In this document: positions 5,186 through 5,278 of the stretch, one piece after another
How positions within the stretch are numbered: position 1 is the first letter of the stretch
How the letters are laid out: each line of letters begins with the position of its first letter
NCBI GenBank assembly: GCA_000416085.1
Contig: KE356579.1
Span: 2,648,318-2,653,595, forward strand
Source of the DNA: a halophilic archaeon J07HX64
GTDB taxonomy: Archaea > Halobacteriota > Halobacteria > Halobacteriales > Haloarculaceae
Direction of reading: 5' to 3'
Length of the DNA: 5,278 bases
The notes under the pieces: generated by a model
What the model was told of the DNA's origin: nothing
The model's input: the letters and a program-made list of their open reading frames with translations, nothing else
Databases searched by the model: none
Program-made: the position numbers and the translations under genes

Positions 5186-5278
5186 TCAGTCTCGGTTCCC
5201 GACTATGGGGGGTCGTATATCGATGTCTAACAGTCGTCGAATATCCCCCACGGGGAGTGTCTCAATCTGGTCGGGCGT
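5186..5278 (-). CDS. Possible 3' end of an unidentified convergent gene (partial)
   Basis: On the minus strand the frame entering from the right edge is open for 30 residues and ends at a TGA (bases 5188-5186). It reads TPDQIETLPVGDIRRLLD followed by IDIRPPIVGNRD, an acidic, aliphatic composition typical of haloarchaeal proteins. I do not recognise the family. A convergent gene would fit the terminators between it and secY. The evidence is only composition over a short length, so it may be chance. A competing + reading starts at ATG 5223 (MSNSRRISPTGSVSIWSG, open to the edge), which looks less protein-like and has no good ribosome binding site. Confidence 0.27.
   Translation of the reverse strand, partial: TPDQIETLPVGDIRRLLDIDIRPPIVGNRD

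Larger units (their letters stand above)
4927..5278. other. Intergenic region downstream of secY
   Basis: These 352 bases hold no convincing complete gene. The + frame 4994-5230 (78 codons) has no family resemblance and no Shine-Dalgarno, and it runs across both inverted repeats. The region contains the T-rich tract, the two dyads, a further small hairpin GGACT/AGTCC (5025-5029 with 5038-5042), CGGAG/CTCCG (5163-5167 with 5173-5177) and TCCCC/GGGGA near 5244-5256. AT content is higher than in the genes. The adenylate kinase gene that commonly follows secY in haloarchaea does not begin here. Confidence 0.7.

Noticed and set aside
4994..5230. 78-codon + frame downstream of secY
   Set aside because: No recognisable motif, no Shine-Dalgarno, Ser/Thr/Gly-rich sequence running through inverted repeats.
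1..5278. CRISPR array, insertion sequence or defence/biosynthetic system
   Set aside because: Apart from the acidic coding repeat there are no regularly spaced repeats, no transposase-like product and no accessory genes; all long genes are conserved ribosomal or Sec components.

Overview
The window is a segment of a haloarchaeal (class Halobacteria) ribosomal-protein operon, the archaeal equivalent of the end of the bacterial spc operon. Every gene runs on the + strand. The order is rpl32e - rpl19e - rpl18 - rps5 - rpl30 - rpl15 - secY. The organism call rests on high GC, proteins very rich in Asp and Glu, an L32e with an acidic helix-hairpin-helix (HhH) N-terminal extension, and the archaea-specific insertion of L32e and L19e between upstream ribosomal genes and L18. 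Genus cannot be set from this sequence.

Layout: 1-876 is L32e, cut by the left edge and read in two frames. 873-1319 is L19e, 1319-1879 L18, 1886-2515 S5 (true start probably 1876), 2512-2976 L30, 2976-3446 L15 and 3448-4926 SecY. The first six genes are joined by 1- or 4-base stop/start overlaps (ATGA or TAATG), most with a GGAGG-type ribosome binding site inside the preceding gene, so they look translationally coupled. SecY follows L15 after one base but has no clear Shine-Dalgarno. The six ribosomal proteins build the 50S subunit (L32e, L19e, L18, L30, L15) and the 30S subunit (S5). SecY is the membrane channel to which those ribosomes dock.

4927-5278 has no convincing complete gene. It holds a T-rich tract just after secY (probable transcription terminator), a 9-bp inverted repeat, a second dyad around a TATA-like sequence followed by six Ts, and possibly the 3' end of a convergent minus-strand gene. 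The adenylate kinase gene that often follows secY in haloarchaea does not start within this stretch.

The main oddities are at the 5' ends of two ribosomal genes. L32e appears to carry two tandem HhH modules joined by an acidic repeat linker encoded by ~24-bp tandem repeats, and one base is missing inside those repeats, splitting the reading frame. S5 reads in the family-like N terminus only if one base is removed from a CCC run. Two single-base indels in essential genes within 1.8 kb suggest sequencing or assembly error rather than recoding. I see no undescribed mobile, defence or biosynthetic system here; this is mostly conserved core genome.
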